From: Lachnospiraceae bacterium
GTDB lineage: Bacteria > Bacillota > Clostridia > Lachnospirales > Lachnospiraceae
Reading direction: 5' to 3'
DNA length: 64,000 nt
Assembly (NCBI GenBank): GCA_017472605.1
Contig: JAFUPV010000038.1
Coordinates: 95,503 to 159,502, forward strand
Shown here: positions 1 through 8,186 of the stretch, piece after piece
Position numbering within the stretch: position 1 is the stretch's first letter
Layout of the letters: the number at the start of each line of letters is the position of its first letter
Program-made: the position numbers and the translations under genes
Notes under the pieces: generated by a model
Seen by the model: the letters and a program-made list of their open reading frames with translations, nothing else
The model's database searches: none
What the model was told of the DNA's origin: nothing

Positions 1-1
1 G

Positions 2-619
2 TTCGCGTGGATCATTAACGAGTTCCACGGAAAGCTGAGAGCGTTTCTGACACTGATCTTCTACGCGCCGTCCATCTGCGGAAACGCGTACCTGATCTGG
101 ACCATCATCTTAAGCGGTGACCGTTACGGCTACTTAAACGGTATCCTGCTGAAATTTGATATTATTAACGAAGCCATCCTCTGGATGAAAACAGAGCAGT
201 ATGTCATGCCTGTTCTGATCATTGTACAGCTGTGGCTGTCTCTTGGTACCGGTTTCCTTTCCTTCATTGCAGGTCTTCAGACGGTTGACAAGACCCTCTA
301 TGAGGCAGGTGCCATTGACGGTGTCAAGAACCGCTGGCAGGAGCTGTGGTACATCACCCTTCCTTCCATGAAGCCTCAGCTGATGTTCGGTGCAGTCATG
401 CAGATTACCCAGTCCTTCGCAGTTGCTGATATTTCCATTCAGCTGGCGGGCAACCCGTCTGTCAACTACGCAGGAGCGACGGTTGTAACTCATCTTCTTG
501 ACTACGGTTCCACCCGTTTTGACATGGGTTATGCGTCTGCCATCGCGACAGTTCTGTTCCTTCTGATGGTAGGAACCAATAAAGTCGTACAGAAAATTCT
601 TGGAAAGGTTGGTGCGTGA
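2..619 (+). CDS. Sugar ABC permease A1 (5' end outside window)
   Basis: Membrane permease subunit of a binding-protein-dependent sugar importer, UgpA/LacF type (MetI fold). The frame is open from base 2 to the TGA at 617-619, so 205 C-terminal residues are present and the start lies upstream of the window. The EAA loop that docks the ATPase is visible as YEAGAIDGVKNRWQELW followed by TLP. It lines up along its whole visible length with permease A2 at 52054-52989, sharing IFYAPS, EAILW and the EAA loop, so it is the A subunit of import module 1. Its stop overlaps the start of the next permease (TGATG), which indicates translational coupling. The family is clear; the substrate is not readable from the permease. 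Confidence 0.93.
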   Translation, partial: FAWIINEFHGKLRAFLTLIFYAPSICGNAYLIWTIILSGDRYGYLNGILLKFDIINEAILWMKTEQYVMPVLIIVQLWLSLGTGFLSFIAGLQTVDKTLYEAGAIDGVKNRWQELWYITLPSMKPQLMFGAVMQITQSFAVADISIQLAGNPSVNYAGATVVTHLLDYGSTRFDMGYASAIATVLFLLMVGTNKVVQKILGKVGA

Positions 620-1503
620 TGAAAAAACTTGGAAAAACATTTCGTCGTCTGTTCCACAGACAGAAGCAGCTGAACCGTTCCATGGCTGGAAATACTTTAC
701 TGTTTGTTCTGATGGGAATCTGTGGTGTGTTCATGGCGCTTCCGCTTGTTATGATCGCCAACAATGCACTGAAACCCCTGGATGAGATTTATCAGTATCC
801 GCCGAAGATTTTTGTTCGAAATCCTACGCTGGAAAATTTCTCCGATCTGTTTGTTTTAATGAATGACTCCTGGGTACCGTTTTCCCGTTACATCATCAAC
901 ACGGTGATCATCACCGGAGGCGGAACCGTCGGTCACGTTCTTGTGGCTTCTCTGGCCGCGTACCCGCTGGCGAAGAGAAACTTCCCGGGAAAGAGCATTG
1001 TGTTCAGCATGGTTGTCCTGTCCATGATGTTCTCCTGGACGGTAACACAGATCCCCAACTACATGATCATTTCCTGGCTCCATATTAACAACAATTATCT
1101 GGCACTGATCCTTCCTGCATGGCAGTACGGCATGGGTCTGTACCTGATGAAGCAGTTCATGGAGCAGATCCCGGATTCACTTCTGGAATCAGCAAGACTG
1201 GACGGAGCAAGTGAGTTCCGTGTGTTCTGGACCATCGTGATGCCGAACGTAAAGCCGGCATGGCTGACACTGGCAATTTTCCAGTTCCAGCAGATGTGGG
1301 GCAACACAGGAAGCATGTACCTGCGCGATGAGGCACTGAAGCCGCTGCAGTTCGCGCTGCAGCAGATTACGGCAGGCGGTGCTGCGAGAGCAGGTGCATC
1401 TGCAGCGGTAACCTTCTTTATCGCGGCGATTCCGATCATCTTCTTCCTTGCGTGTCAGAGCAATGTCCTTGAGACCATGACCACGTCCGGAATGAAGGAA
1501 TAA
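619..1503 (+). CDS. Carbohydrate ABC permease B1
   Basis: Second permease of the A1/B1 pair, MalG/UgpE/LacG type, 294 residues with about six membrane segments. The EAA loop reads ESARLDGASEFRVFW, followed by a VMP and then KP. The start is taken as ATG at 619, which overlaps the A1 stop; a GTG one codon earlier at 616 is possible but less likely. The C-terminus MTTSGMKE is nearly identical to that of B2 at 53012-53938 (MATSGMKE), which supports orthologous roles in the two modules. No ATPase gene lies nearby, so a shared MsmX-like ATPase encoded elsewhere is inferred. Substrate unknown; the module context points to an oligosaccharide. Confidence 0.93.
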   Translation: MKKLGKTFRRLFHRQKQLNRSMAGNTLLFVLMGICGVFMALPLVMIANNALKPLDEIYQYPPKIFVRNPTLENFSDLFVLMNDSWVPFSRYIINTVIITGGGTVGHVLVASLAAYPLAKRNFPGKSIVFSMVVLSMMFSWTVTQIPNYMIISWLHINNNYLALILPAWQYGMGLYLMKQFMEQIPDSLLESARLDGASEFRVFWTIVMPNVKPAWLTLAIFQFQQMWGNTGSMYLRDEALKPLQFALQQITAGGAARAGASAAVTFFIAAIPIIFFLACQSNVLETMTTSGMKE

Positions 1504-1517
1504 CGAGGAGGGGAGAT

Positions 1518-3056
1518 ATGAAAAACAGAAAAAAGACTGTAACCATCGCTTCCCTGATCCTTTCAGTGATGCTGATGATCGGGGGAATCAGTCAGGGAAT
1601 CCTGGCTTCGGAAATCCCCTATGATACATACAATTACGACTACCGGGAAAATATCGTACATACACCGGCAGCCTATGTGCCGGACGGAAGCATTTCCGGT
1701 GTCACTCTTGGCATTGGCGCGTTTAAGACACCTCAGGACATGTGTTTTTCACCGGATGGCGAGGCGTTCATTGCCGATACCGGAAACAACCGGATCGTTG
1801 TGCTGAACAGCCAGATGAACAAGGTTGTCCGTGTGATTGACTGTTTCGAAGCAGAAGGTGTGGAAGAAACCTTTTCTTCTCCCTACGGTGTGGCGATTTC
1901 CCAGAATGGTCTGCTCTATGTGGCGGATTCCCAGAACAACCGCGTTGTTGTCATGGAACAGGACGGAACCTTTGTGAAGTTCATCCAGGATCCGCAGTCC
2001 GACATTCTGGAAGAGAACTACGTGTTTGTTCCTTTAAAGGTAACCGTTGACTATGCGGACCGTGTGTACTGCATCGCCAAGAACATGTTCGAGGGAATCA
2101 TGGTCTTTGAGACCGATGACAGTTTCTCCGGTTTCTTTGGAACCATTGAGGTTAAGATCTCTGCCTGGGAAAAGTTCTGGCGCAAGCTGGCAACCAAGGA
2201 AGAGCGTTCCAATCAGCAGCTTTACATTCCCACCGAGTTTACCGGTCTTGACATTGACCAGAGCGGCTTTGTCTATGCGACTAACATTGATTCGGAAGGC
2301 GTTCAGGCGGTTCGTCGTCTGAATCCGGCAGGACAGGATGTCATAAAGAAGGGACAGAATGGCAATGTTGGCGGCGATCTGGTCATTCCGACCGGCGGTG
2401 ATTATCCCGGTGCTTCCTACATTGTCGATGTTGTTTACCGCGATAAGGGAATCTACTCTCTGTTAGACAGCAGAAGAGGACGTATCTTTACCTACGACCA
2501 TGAGGGAAATCTTCTCTACATCTTCGGCGGTCTCGGCAGCCAGGCGGGAACCTTCTCCGTACCGGTAGCTATTGAGAGTCTTGGTGACAAGATCCTTGTT
2601 CTGGACTCGGCAAGAGCGGAGATTCTTGTGTTTGGTGAGACAGAATATGGTTCTCTGATTAACGATGCGGTGGCGCTCCGCTATGACGGCGATGAGACAC
2701 TGGCTGTTGAGAAATGGGGTCGCGTTCTGGAGCTGGACGAGAACAACGAGCTGGCAAACTCCGGTATCGGAAAAGCCTATCTGACAGCTGGTGAGAACGA
2801 GCTGGCGATGAAGTATCTGAAGCTTGGCATGGACCGTACCTACTATTCCATTGCTTTTAAGCGTTATCGAAACGAGATTCTGAAAGAAAACTCCGGCGTG
2901 GTAATGACCGTGATCGTAGTATTTGTTGCGGCAGTTGCGTTCTGGGTAAGCAAGAAAAAGAAAAAAGATCCGTATGAAGGGGGAATGGATGATGAAAAAA
3001 TATTTCACCAGAGAAAAATGGCAGTATCTTCTTCACGTACAGACTCACCCGGTTGA
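1518..3056 (+). CDS. Secreted, membrane-anchored NHL-propeller protein
   Basis: 512 residues. A signal peptide (about 1-30) ends near GILASE. It is followed by NHL-type propeller repeats, with patterns such as FSPDGEAFIADTGNNRIVV and QNGLLYVADSQNNRVVV, over about residues 60-380. A short TPR-like helical stretch (about 395-455) comes next, then one membrane segment (about 459-477) and a lysine-rich tail. The propeller should therefore sit outside the membrane. The gene lies between a permease pair and a Yip1-type gene, and its 3' end overlaps the Yip1 gene in another frame. The homologue at 53949-56027 carries propeller, TPR, membrane segment and Yip1 domain in one chain, so the two proteins probably work together. 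SD GAGGAGGGG precedes ATG 1518. The function is unknown; a structural or glycan-contact role at the importer is inference. Confidence 0.85.
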   Translation: MKNRKKTVTIASLILSVMLMIGGISQGILASEIPYDTYNYDYRENIVHTPAAYVPDGSISGVTLGIGAFKTPQDMCFSPDGEAFIADTGNNRIVVLNSQMNKVVRVIDCFEAEGVEETFSSPYGVAISQNGLLYVADSQNNRVVVMEQDGTFVKFIQDPQSDILEENYVFVPLKVTVDYADRVYCIAKNMFEGIMVFETDDSFSGFFGTIEVKISAWEKFWRKLATKEERSNQQLYIPTEFTGLDIDQSGFVYATNIDSEGVQAVRRLNPAGQDVIKKGQNGNVGGDLVIPTGGDYPGASYIVDVVYRDKGIYSLLDSRRGRIFTYDHEGNLLYIFGGLGSQAGTFSVPVAIESLGDKILVLDSARAEILVFGETEYGSLINDAVALRYDGDETLAVEKWGRVLELDENNELANSGIGKAYLTAGENELAMKYLKLGMDRTYYSIAFKRYRNEILKENSGVVMTVIVVFVAAVAFWVSKKKKKDPYEGGMDDEKIFHQRKMAVSSSRTDSPG

Positions 3057-3621
3057 CGGTTTCTATGAAATCCGCCACTTTGAGAAGGGAAGCGTACCGA
3101 TTGCAATCCTGATGGTTATTCTGTTTTCCTTCTGTTTTTCCATGAACCGCATGCTGGCAGGATTTGTTGTAAACGATATTGATCCGCGAACGGTTGACAG
3201 TCTGAGCGAGTTGCAGGCAGTTCTGCTCCTGTTTCTTCTGTTCTGCGTCGGAAACTGGTCCATTACCTGTCTGATGAACGGGGAGGGAAGACTCAAAGAC
3301 ATTGCAACCGTTGTCGGCTATTCCCTTCTGCCGCTGACCGTTACCTACATCATTGCAACCATTGCCAGTCAGTTTGTCGCACAGAACGAAGAGGCAATTT
3401 ACACAATGATCCTGGCAATCGGAGTTGCATATGCAGTCATCCTTGTGCTGATCGGTCTGATGCAGATCCACAAGTATACGCTGGGCAAGACGCTTCTTGT
3501 TCTTGTGCTGACGTTTGTTGCGATGCTGATTATCATTTTCATCGCGCTGCTTCTGTTTGATCTGATCAGTCAGGTTTACAGCTTCTTCTACAGCGTCTAC
3601 ACAGAAATCATATTCAGGTAA
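2989..3621 (+). CDS. Yip1-family multispan membrane protein
   Basis: About 210 residues with five or so hydrophobic segments. The pattern GNWSITCLMNGEGRLKDIAT and VVGYSLLP matches GNWAVGVLLSGKGRLKDITK and VVGYSLYP in the C-terminal half of the module 2 fusion protein; this Gly-rich loop is typical of Yip1-domain proteins. The start is set by AAGGGGG at 2977-2983: ATG 2989 or 2992 fits, whereas ATG 2974 lies upstream of that site. The gene overlaps the NHL gene by 68 bases in the +1 frame relative to it. Yip1-family proteins in bacteria have no settled function. The conserved position beside NHL and DUF5696 genes suggests an accessory role in sugar import. Confidence 0.82.
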   Translation: MMKKYFTREKWQYLLHVQTHPVDGFYEIRHFEKGSVPIAILMVILFSFCFSMNRMLAGFVVNDIDPRTVDSLSELQAVLLLFLLFCVGNWSITCLMNGEGRLKDIATVVGYSLLPLTVTYIIATIASQFVAQNEEAIYTMILAIGVAYAVILVLIGLMQIHKYTLGKTLLVLVLTFVAMLIIIFIALLLFDLISQVYSFFYSVYTEIIFR

Positions 3622-3635
3622 TAAAGGGGGATAAG

Positions 3636-6212
3636 ATGAAAACAGGAAAGAAAATACTGATTGCTCTGATCAGCCTCGTTGTCCTCTGTGTTGCCGGATT
3701 TGTTGCATGGTATCTGACAAAATATGTGTTCTATGATGACTACAAGCAGTACATCCGAACCTATGAGTATGAAGAGGGAACCGAGTTTACTCAGATCAAA
3801 GAAGATAAGGCTGACGTTGCAGGAATGCTTCTTGCAGCCGAAAACGAGAATTTTAAATTATATGTAAAGAAATCTACGGCAAATGTGGCTCTCTATGATA
3901 AGAGAACCGGTGAGATCACCTATGCAAACCCGCTGGACGGCGCCAATGATGCCAATGCCAACGGAACCCACAAAAAGTATCTGCAGTCTCAGCTGATCAT
4001 TGAATACTTCAACACAAGCCGTGTGTCCGGTATCATGGATTCCTTCTCCTATGCGGTAGAGACAGATCAGGTGACTTACGAATCCATTGAGAATGGTCTG
4101 CGTGTTGTCTATGAAATCGGTGATAAGAGCAGCAAGACAGGTATTGTTCCGATCTACATCAGCGATGAGCGTCTTCAGCTGTTCTTAAGCAAGATGAGTG
4201 AAGACGATGCCAAGGATACAAAGAAGCGTTATACCGAGTCTTCCGTTGGAGAAGGCTGGTGGGAATTAAACTCCGGTTCCCAGAAGGGTGCCGCGATTCT
4301 GCGTAAGCTGAACAAGTACTTTGAAAGTGCCGGTTACACCGAAGAGGACTATGTGGCCGACATGACTGCTTCCGGTGTGGAAGGCGTGATTCCGATTTCC
4401 TTTGTGATTCCGTTAGAGTACCGTCTGACCGAGGACGGCATGGAAGCAACCATTCCTGCGGAGCAGATCGTGGAGAACGGAGGCGGTACCCTGTACCGGA
4501 TTCAGATGCTCCGCTACTTCGGCGCGGCAGGCATGGAAGAAGAGGGCTATATGCTCGTTCCCAATGCTTCCGGTTCCATTATTTACTTTAACAACGGAAA
4601 GACCAATGTTCCGGATTATAACCAGTATATTTATGATATCGACCCGCTGGCTGCAAACTATACAGTGGTTGAGGAAACTCAGAAGGCCCGCATGGCGCTG
4701 TTTGGCATCAGTTATGAAGATTACGGAATGCTGGCAACCATTGAGGAGGGAGAGTCCCTTGCTTCTGTCAGTGCCAGCGTTGCTGGTAAACTGAACAGCT
4801 ATAACTACGCGTATCCGATCTTTACTGTCCGCGGTTATGATAAGCTTGACATGTTCGGCGCGTCCGGAAATCAGGCAAGTCTTCCTGTCGTTGAAAGCCG
4901 GATGGCACAGACGGATCTGACGGTTCGCTATACCATGCTGGAAGAGGAAAATGCAGATTATGCCGGAATGGCAAACTACTACCGGGAGCGCCTGATCAGT
5001 GAAGGTGTTCTGACGGCAGCGGATGAGGAGAGCGGTGATATTCCGTTCTACATGGACATCATCGGCGGTGTTAAAGAAACCGCGTTCATTCTTGGCGTGC
5101 AGTACCTCAATGTGAATCCGATGACCACTTTTGAGCAGGCGGGAGAGATTTCCAAAGACCTGGCGGCAAGCGGCGTTTCCAATCAGGTCATGAATTTCCA
5201 GGGCTGGTTCAACGGCGGTTATTACCACGATGTAGCTGACAAGATCAAGGTGATCCGTAAGCTGGGCGGAAAGTCCGGTCTGGAGGAGCTCAATGATCTG
5301 ATGGAAGAAAACGGAAATAAGCTGTATGTGGAAACTGCTTTCCAGAAAGTATCCTTCATTTCCAAGCGTTACCAGTATGCATGGGAGAGTGCCAAGTACT
5401 ACGGCGGCGGTTATGTAGCTGCCTTTGGTCAGGTCAACCCGGCAACCATGCGTCAGACCTCCAGCCTTGGCTATCAGGAGACAAGATATAACATCATTTC
5501 TCCGAAGTTTTTGACACGCTATGTGGACGCGTTCAGCAGCAAAATCCAGGATTATGACGTAGCCGGAATTTCTTTAAGCGACCTTGGCGATGTACTCAGC
5601 TCCGACAAGAAGAGAACCGAGATCATCGACAGACAGCAGGCTCTTGATGTGGTAAGAGGCCAGTTTGAGATTCTGGAATCTACCGGAAAGAACATCATGG
5701 TCAGCGGCGGAAATGACTATTCTTTCGCCTATGCAGATGACCTGCTCAATGTATCCAGCAGCGACAATGACTTCTTTGTCATTGATGAAAACGTTCCGTT
5801 CTATCAGATGCTGATCCACGGCTCCATTGATTACAGCAGTGAGCTGATCAATCTGAGCGATGTATCCGATCCGGAAGCATATGCGCTGCAGCTGATTGAA
5901 TACGGCATGTCTCCTCACTATGTATTTACCGAAAAGAGTTCCAACGAACTGAAGTATACCGGTCTGAACATGTATTACTCCACCTGCTACGATACCTGGA
6001 AGGATGATGCGGTGGAGATGTATGAGACCATAAACGGAGCACTGAAACATGTATCCGGCGCAGCAATGGTGGATCATGAGATTCTTGAGGACGGTGTCCG
6101 CAAGGTGACCTATTCCAACGGCTGCGTGATCTATACCAACCCGTCAGCAGAGGATGTTACCGTTGATGGCATTACAGTAAAAGCAAAATCTTACGAAGTG
6201 GAGGGGATTTAA
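3636..6212 (+). CDS. DUF5696-like membrane-tethered protein, module 1
   Basis: 858 residues. One N-terminal membrane segment (about 6-28) acts as an uncleaved anchor with the bulk outside; no lipobox is present. Residues about 60-460 look beta-rich. About 480-760 alternate strand and helix as in a TIM barrel (for example MTTFEQAGEISKDLAASGV, VMNFQGWFNGGYYH, DVAGISLSDLGDVLSSD, NIMVSGGNDY). The end is again beta-rich. I assign it to the DUF5696 family by its architecture and its usual neighbours (Yip1, NHL, permeases); this is from memory and was not searched. The paralogue at 56044-58596 shares NGGYYH/NGGMNQ-type and TYSNGVKIY-type motifs. It could be a surface glycosidase or a sugar-binding pseudoenzyme. 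SD AAAGGGGG precedes ATG 3636; the stop abuts the next start. Confidence 0.75.
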   Translation: MKTGKKILIALISLVVLCVAGFVAWYLTKYVFYDDYKQYIRTYEYEEGTEFTQIKEDKADVAGMLLAAENENFKLYVKKSTANVALYDKRTGEITYANPLDGANDANANGTHKKYLQSQLIIEYFNTSRVSGIMDSFSYAVETDQVTYESIENGLRVVYEIGDKSSKTGIVPIYISDERLQLFLSKMSEDDAKDTKKRYTESSVGEGWWELNSGSQKGAAILRKLNKYFESAGYTEEDYVADMTASGVEGVIPISFVIPLEYRLTEDGMEATIPAEQIVENGGGTLYRIQMLRYFGAAGMEEEGYMLVPNASGSIIYFNNGKTNVPDYNQYIYDIDPLAANYTVVEETQKARMALFGISYEDYGMLATIEEGESLASVSASVAGKLNSYNYAYPIFTVRGYDKLDMFGASGNQASLPVVESRMAQTDLTVRYTMLEEENADYAGMANYYRERLISEGVLTAADEESGDIPFYMDIIGGVKETAFILGVQYLNVNPMTTFEQAGEISKDLAASGVSNQVMNFQGWFNGGYYHDVADKIKVIRKLGGKSGLEELNDLMEENGNKLYVETAFQKVSFISKRYQYAWESAKYYGGGYVAAFGQVNPATMRQTSSLGYQETRYNIISPKFLTRYVDAFSSKIQDYDVAGISLSDLGDVLSSDKKRTEIIDRQQALDVVRGQFEILESTGKNIMVSGGNDYSFAYADDLLNVSSSDNDFFVIDENVPFYQMLIHGSIDYSSELINLSDVSDPEAYALQLIEYGMSPHYVFTEKSSNELKYTGLNMYYSTCYDTWKDDAVEMYETINGALKHVSGAAMVDHEILEDGVRKVTYSNGCVIYTNPSAEDVTVDGITVKAKSYEVEGI

Positions 6213-7127
6213 ATGAAGAAAAAGAAAAGACTGACCCTGACACAGAAAAGAAGCCTGACCGGACTGACGTTCATTCTGCCATGGCTGATCGGTTTCATCA
6301 TTTTCTACCTTCGCAGTTTGATCATGACCGTTGATTTCTCTTTCTCAACGATTGAGGTCAACCCGCAGGCCGGAGGATACAATCAGACCTTTGCCGGATG
6401 GGAGAATTTCCGCTACGCGTTCCAGGTTCACGGAACCTTCAAACAGGTTCTGACCACCTCCATCGGTGACATTCTGATTGACGTTCCGCTGATCATTTTC
6501 TTCAGCCTGTTCATGGCGCTTGTGTTAAACCGCAAGTTCCGCGGAAGAACGCTTGTCCGTGCGATTTTCTTCCTTCCCGTAATCATGAATTCTGAAGCAA
6601 TCACAGCAGCTCTGGATTACAGCCGTCAGCAGCTCATGGGCGGTCTGACAGCAGCCAGCGCCGAGGTGATGGAAGGCTCCGGCGGAATGAGTCTGGACTA
6701 CTACATTGACATGTTCGGAAGCCTCGGCATGCCGGACATGATCCTGGAATACATCGTAGGCGCTATCGGCCGTCTGACCGACATCATCAGTGCTTCCGGT
6801 GTCCAGATCATCATCTTCATCGCAGCCCTTCAGGCAATCGCTCCCAGCATGTATGAGGTAGCGAAGATCGAGGGTGCGACCGGATATGAGACCTTCTGGA
6901 AGGTTACCTTCCCCATGGTGCTGCCTCATATCATCACGAACCTTGTCTATACCGTGGTTATCAACTTTGCGGAGAGTGAGATCGTTACGCTTTCCTACAG
7001 CACGATCTTTTCCGAGAATAACTATGGACTTGGTTCCGCCTTTGCACTGATCAGTACGCTGATCGTGTGTCTGATCCTGGTAATTGTTGTCGGCTTCATT
7101 CAGAAGCGTACATTCTACTATAACTAA
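6213..7127 (+). CDS. Sugar ABC permease C1
   Basis: 304 residues, LplB/UgpA-like permease with six predicted membrane segments; N-terminal PWLIGFIIFYL pattern. The EAA loop is YEVAKIEGATGYETFW with Glu-Gly in place of the commoner Asp-Gly, as also in C2 (YEVAQLEGCSAFETF). Between segments it carries a long insert (about residues 135-185, rich in Ser, Gly and Met). Its start codon follows the DUF5696 stop with no gap, and the SD GGAGGGG lies inside that gene. It forms a pair with D1. A second permease pair in one operon is unusual and is repeated in module 2. Confidence 0.92.
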   Translation: MKKKKRLTLTQKRSLTGLTFILPWLIGFIIFYLRSLIMTVDFSFSTIEVNPQAGGYNQTFAGWENFRYAFQVHGTFKQVLTTSIGDILIDVPLIIFFSLFMALVLNRKFRGRTLVRAIFFLPVIMNSEAITAALDYSRQQLMGGLTAASAEVMEGSGGMSLDYYIDMFGSLGMPDMILEYIVGAIGRLTDIISASGVQIIIFIAALQAIAPSMYEVAKIEGATGYETFWKVTFPMVLPHIITNLVYTVVINFAESEIVTLSYSTIFSENNYGLGSAFALISTLIVCLILVIVVGFIQKRTFYYN

Positions 7128-7144
7128 GAGAGGAGGAGTACAAA

Positions 7145-8131
7145 ATGAATCTTTCCAGATACAAAGCCGAGTATGCCGAGTACAAGGCAACCGGCCAGTT
7201 GAACAATTCGATAAAAAAATGGTCAACAAATGGAAAAAACCTATTGTTTGGAATCTTCCGATTGGTTATAATAGTAGGTATCAGCTATGTGATTCTTAGC
7301 CCGCTGATCGGTATTGTCAGCTCGTCCTTCTTCTCGGAAGAGGATGTCTACAATCCGATGGTTTACCTGCTTCCGACGGCTCCAACGCTGGAGCGCTACA
7401 CGAAAGCAATCCTTCGTCTGGACTACTGGAATATCATGAAAAACACCCTGCTGTACACCGTGTCGCTGACGCTGATCCAGCTGGTTGTGACTTCCATGGT
7501 AGGCTATGGATTCGCAAGATTTGATTTTCCGTTTAAGAAGCTTCTGTTTGGATGTGTTGTAATCATGATCGTCATTCCGACCCATACGGTTATGCTTCCG
7601 CTGTACATGTCCTTTGCGACCTTTGATCCGTTTGGCATTCTGAGTCATTTCGGTGTTGAGACGAACCTTCTTTCCTCACCGGTTCCGATGTACATACTGA
7701 CTCTGTTTGGATGCGGTCTTCGAAGCGGTCTTTACATTTACATTTTCAACCAGTTCTTCCGCGGTCTTCCCAAGGAGATCGAGGAGGCGGCGTTTGTGGA
7801 CGGCGCAGGTCCGTGGCGTACCTATCTGCGTGTCATGCTCCCGAACGCAGTTCCATCGATTATTACTGTCACTGTCTTTTCTCTGGTGTGGCAGTATAAT
7901 GATACCTTCTATGGAAAACTTTTCCTGATCAGTGACGATATTCTGATCAGTAAGAGTATCCTTTCCCTGCAGGATAACATTACTAACCTGGATAAAATAC
8001 TTGACCCAAGTATTTCCCAGCTGTATGTATATGCAGGTATTGTGATGCTGATTCTGCCGTTAGTCATTATGTATGTTCTGCTGCAGCGTCATTTCATCGA
8101 AGGTGTTGAGCGAAGCGGTATCGTTGGCTGA
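7145..8131 (+). CDS. Carbohydrate ABC permease D1
   Basis: 328 residues, MalG/LplC type. A cytoplasmic N-terminal stretch of about 35 residues precedes the first membrane segment. The EAA loop is EEAAFVDGAGPWRTYL then MLP. The C-terminus QRHFIEGVERSGIVG matches QKRFVQGVARSGLGG of D2. SD AGGAGGAG lies eight bases before ATG 7145. Partner of C1. A hairpin overlaps its 3' end (8115-8137), possibly setting different mRNA levels for the secreted binding proteins downstream. Confidence 0.92.
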   Translation: MNLSRYKAEYAEYKATGQLNNSIKKWSTNGKNLLFGIFRLVIIVGISYVILSPLIGIVSSSFFSEEDVYNPMVYLLPTAPTLERYTKAILRLDYWNIMKNTLLYTVSLTLIQLVVTSMVGYGFARFDFPFKKLLFGCVVIMIVIPTHTVMLPLYMSFATFDPFGILSHFGVETNLLSSPVPMYILTLFGCGLRSGLYIYIFNQFFRGLPKEIEEAAFVDGAGPWRTYLRVMLPNAVPSIITVTVFSLVWQYNDTFYGKLFLISDDILISKSILSLQDNITNLDKILDPSISQLYVYAGIVMLILPLVIMYVLLQRHFIEGVERSGIVG

Positions 8132-8137
8132 TACCGC
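8115..8137 (+). promoter_or_regulatory. Intercistronic hairpin
   Basis: GCGGTATC (8115-8122) and GATACCGC (8130-8137) form a perfect 8-bp stem with a 7-base loop across the D1 stop. No U-run follows, so it is more likely an mRNA processing or stability element than a terminator. It sits directly before the genes for abundant secreted proteins. Confidence 0.5.
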
Positions 8138-8186
8138 CGCTCCCAATACAGACTTTCATAAAAAATAATAAAAGGAGGAGTTTATT

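Noticed and set aside
2961-2967. A-AAA-AAG slippery heptamer for -1 frameshifting at the NHL/Yip1 junction
   Set aside because: The heptamer is not in the needed phase of the NHL frame, and the Yip1 frame is reached by +1, not -1. Only general slippage on the A-rich run remains possible.
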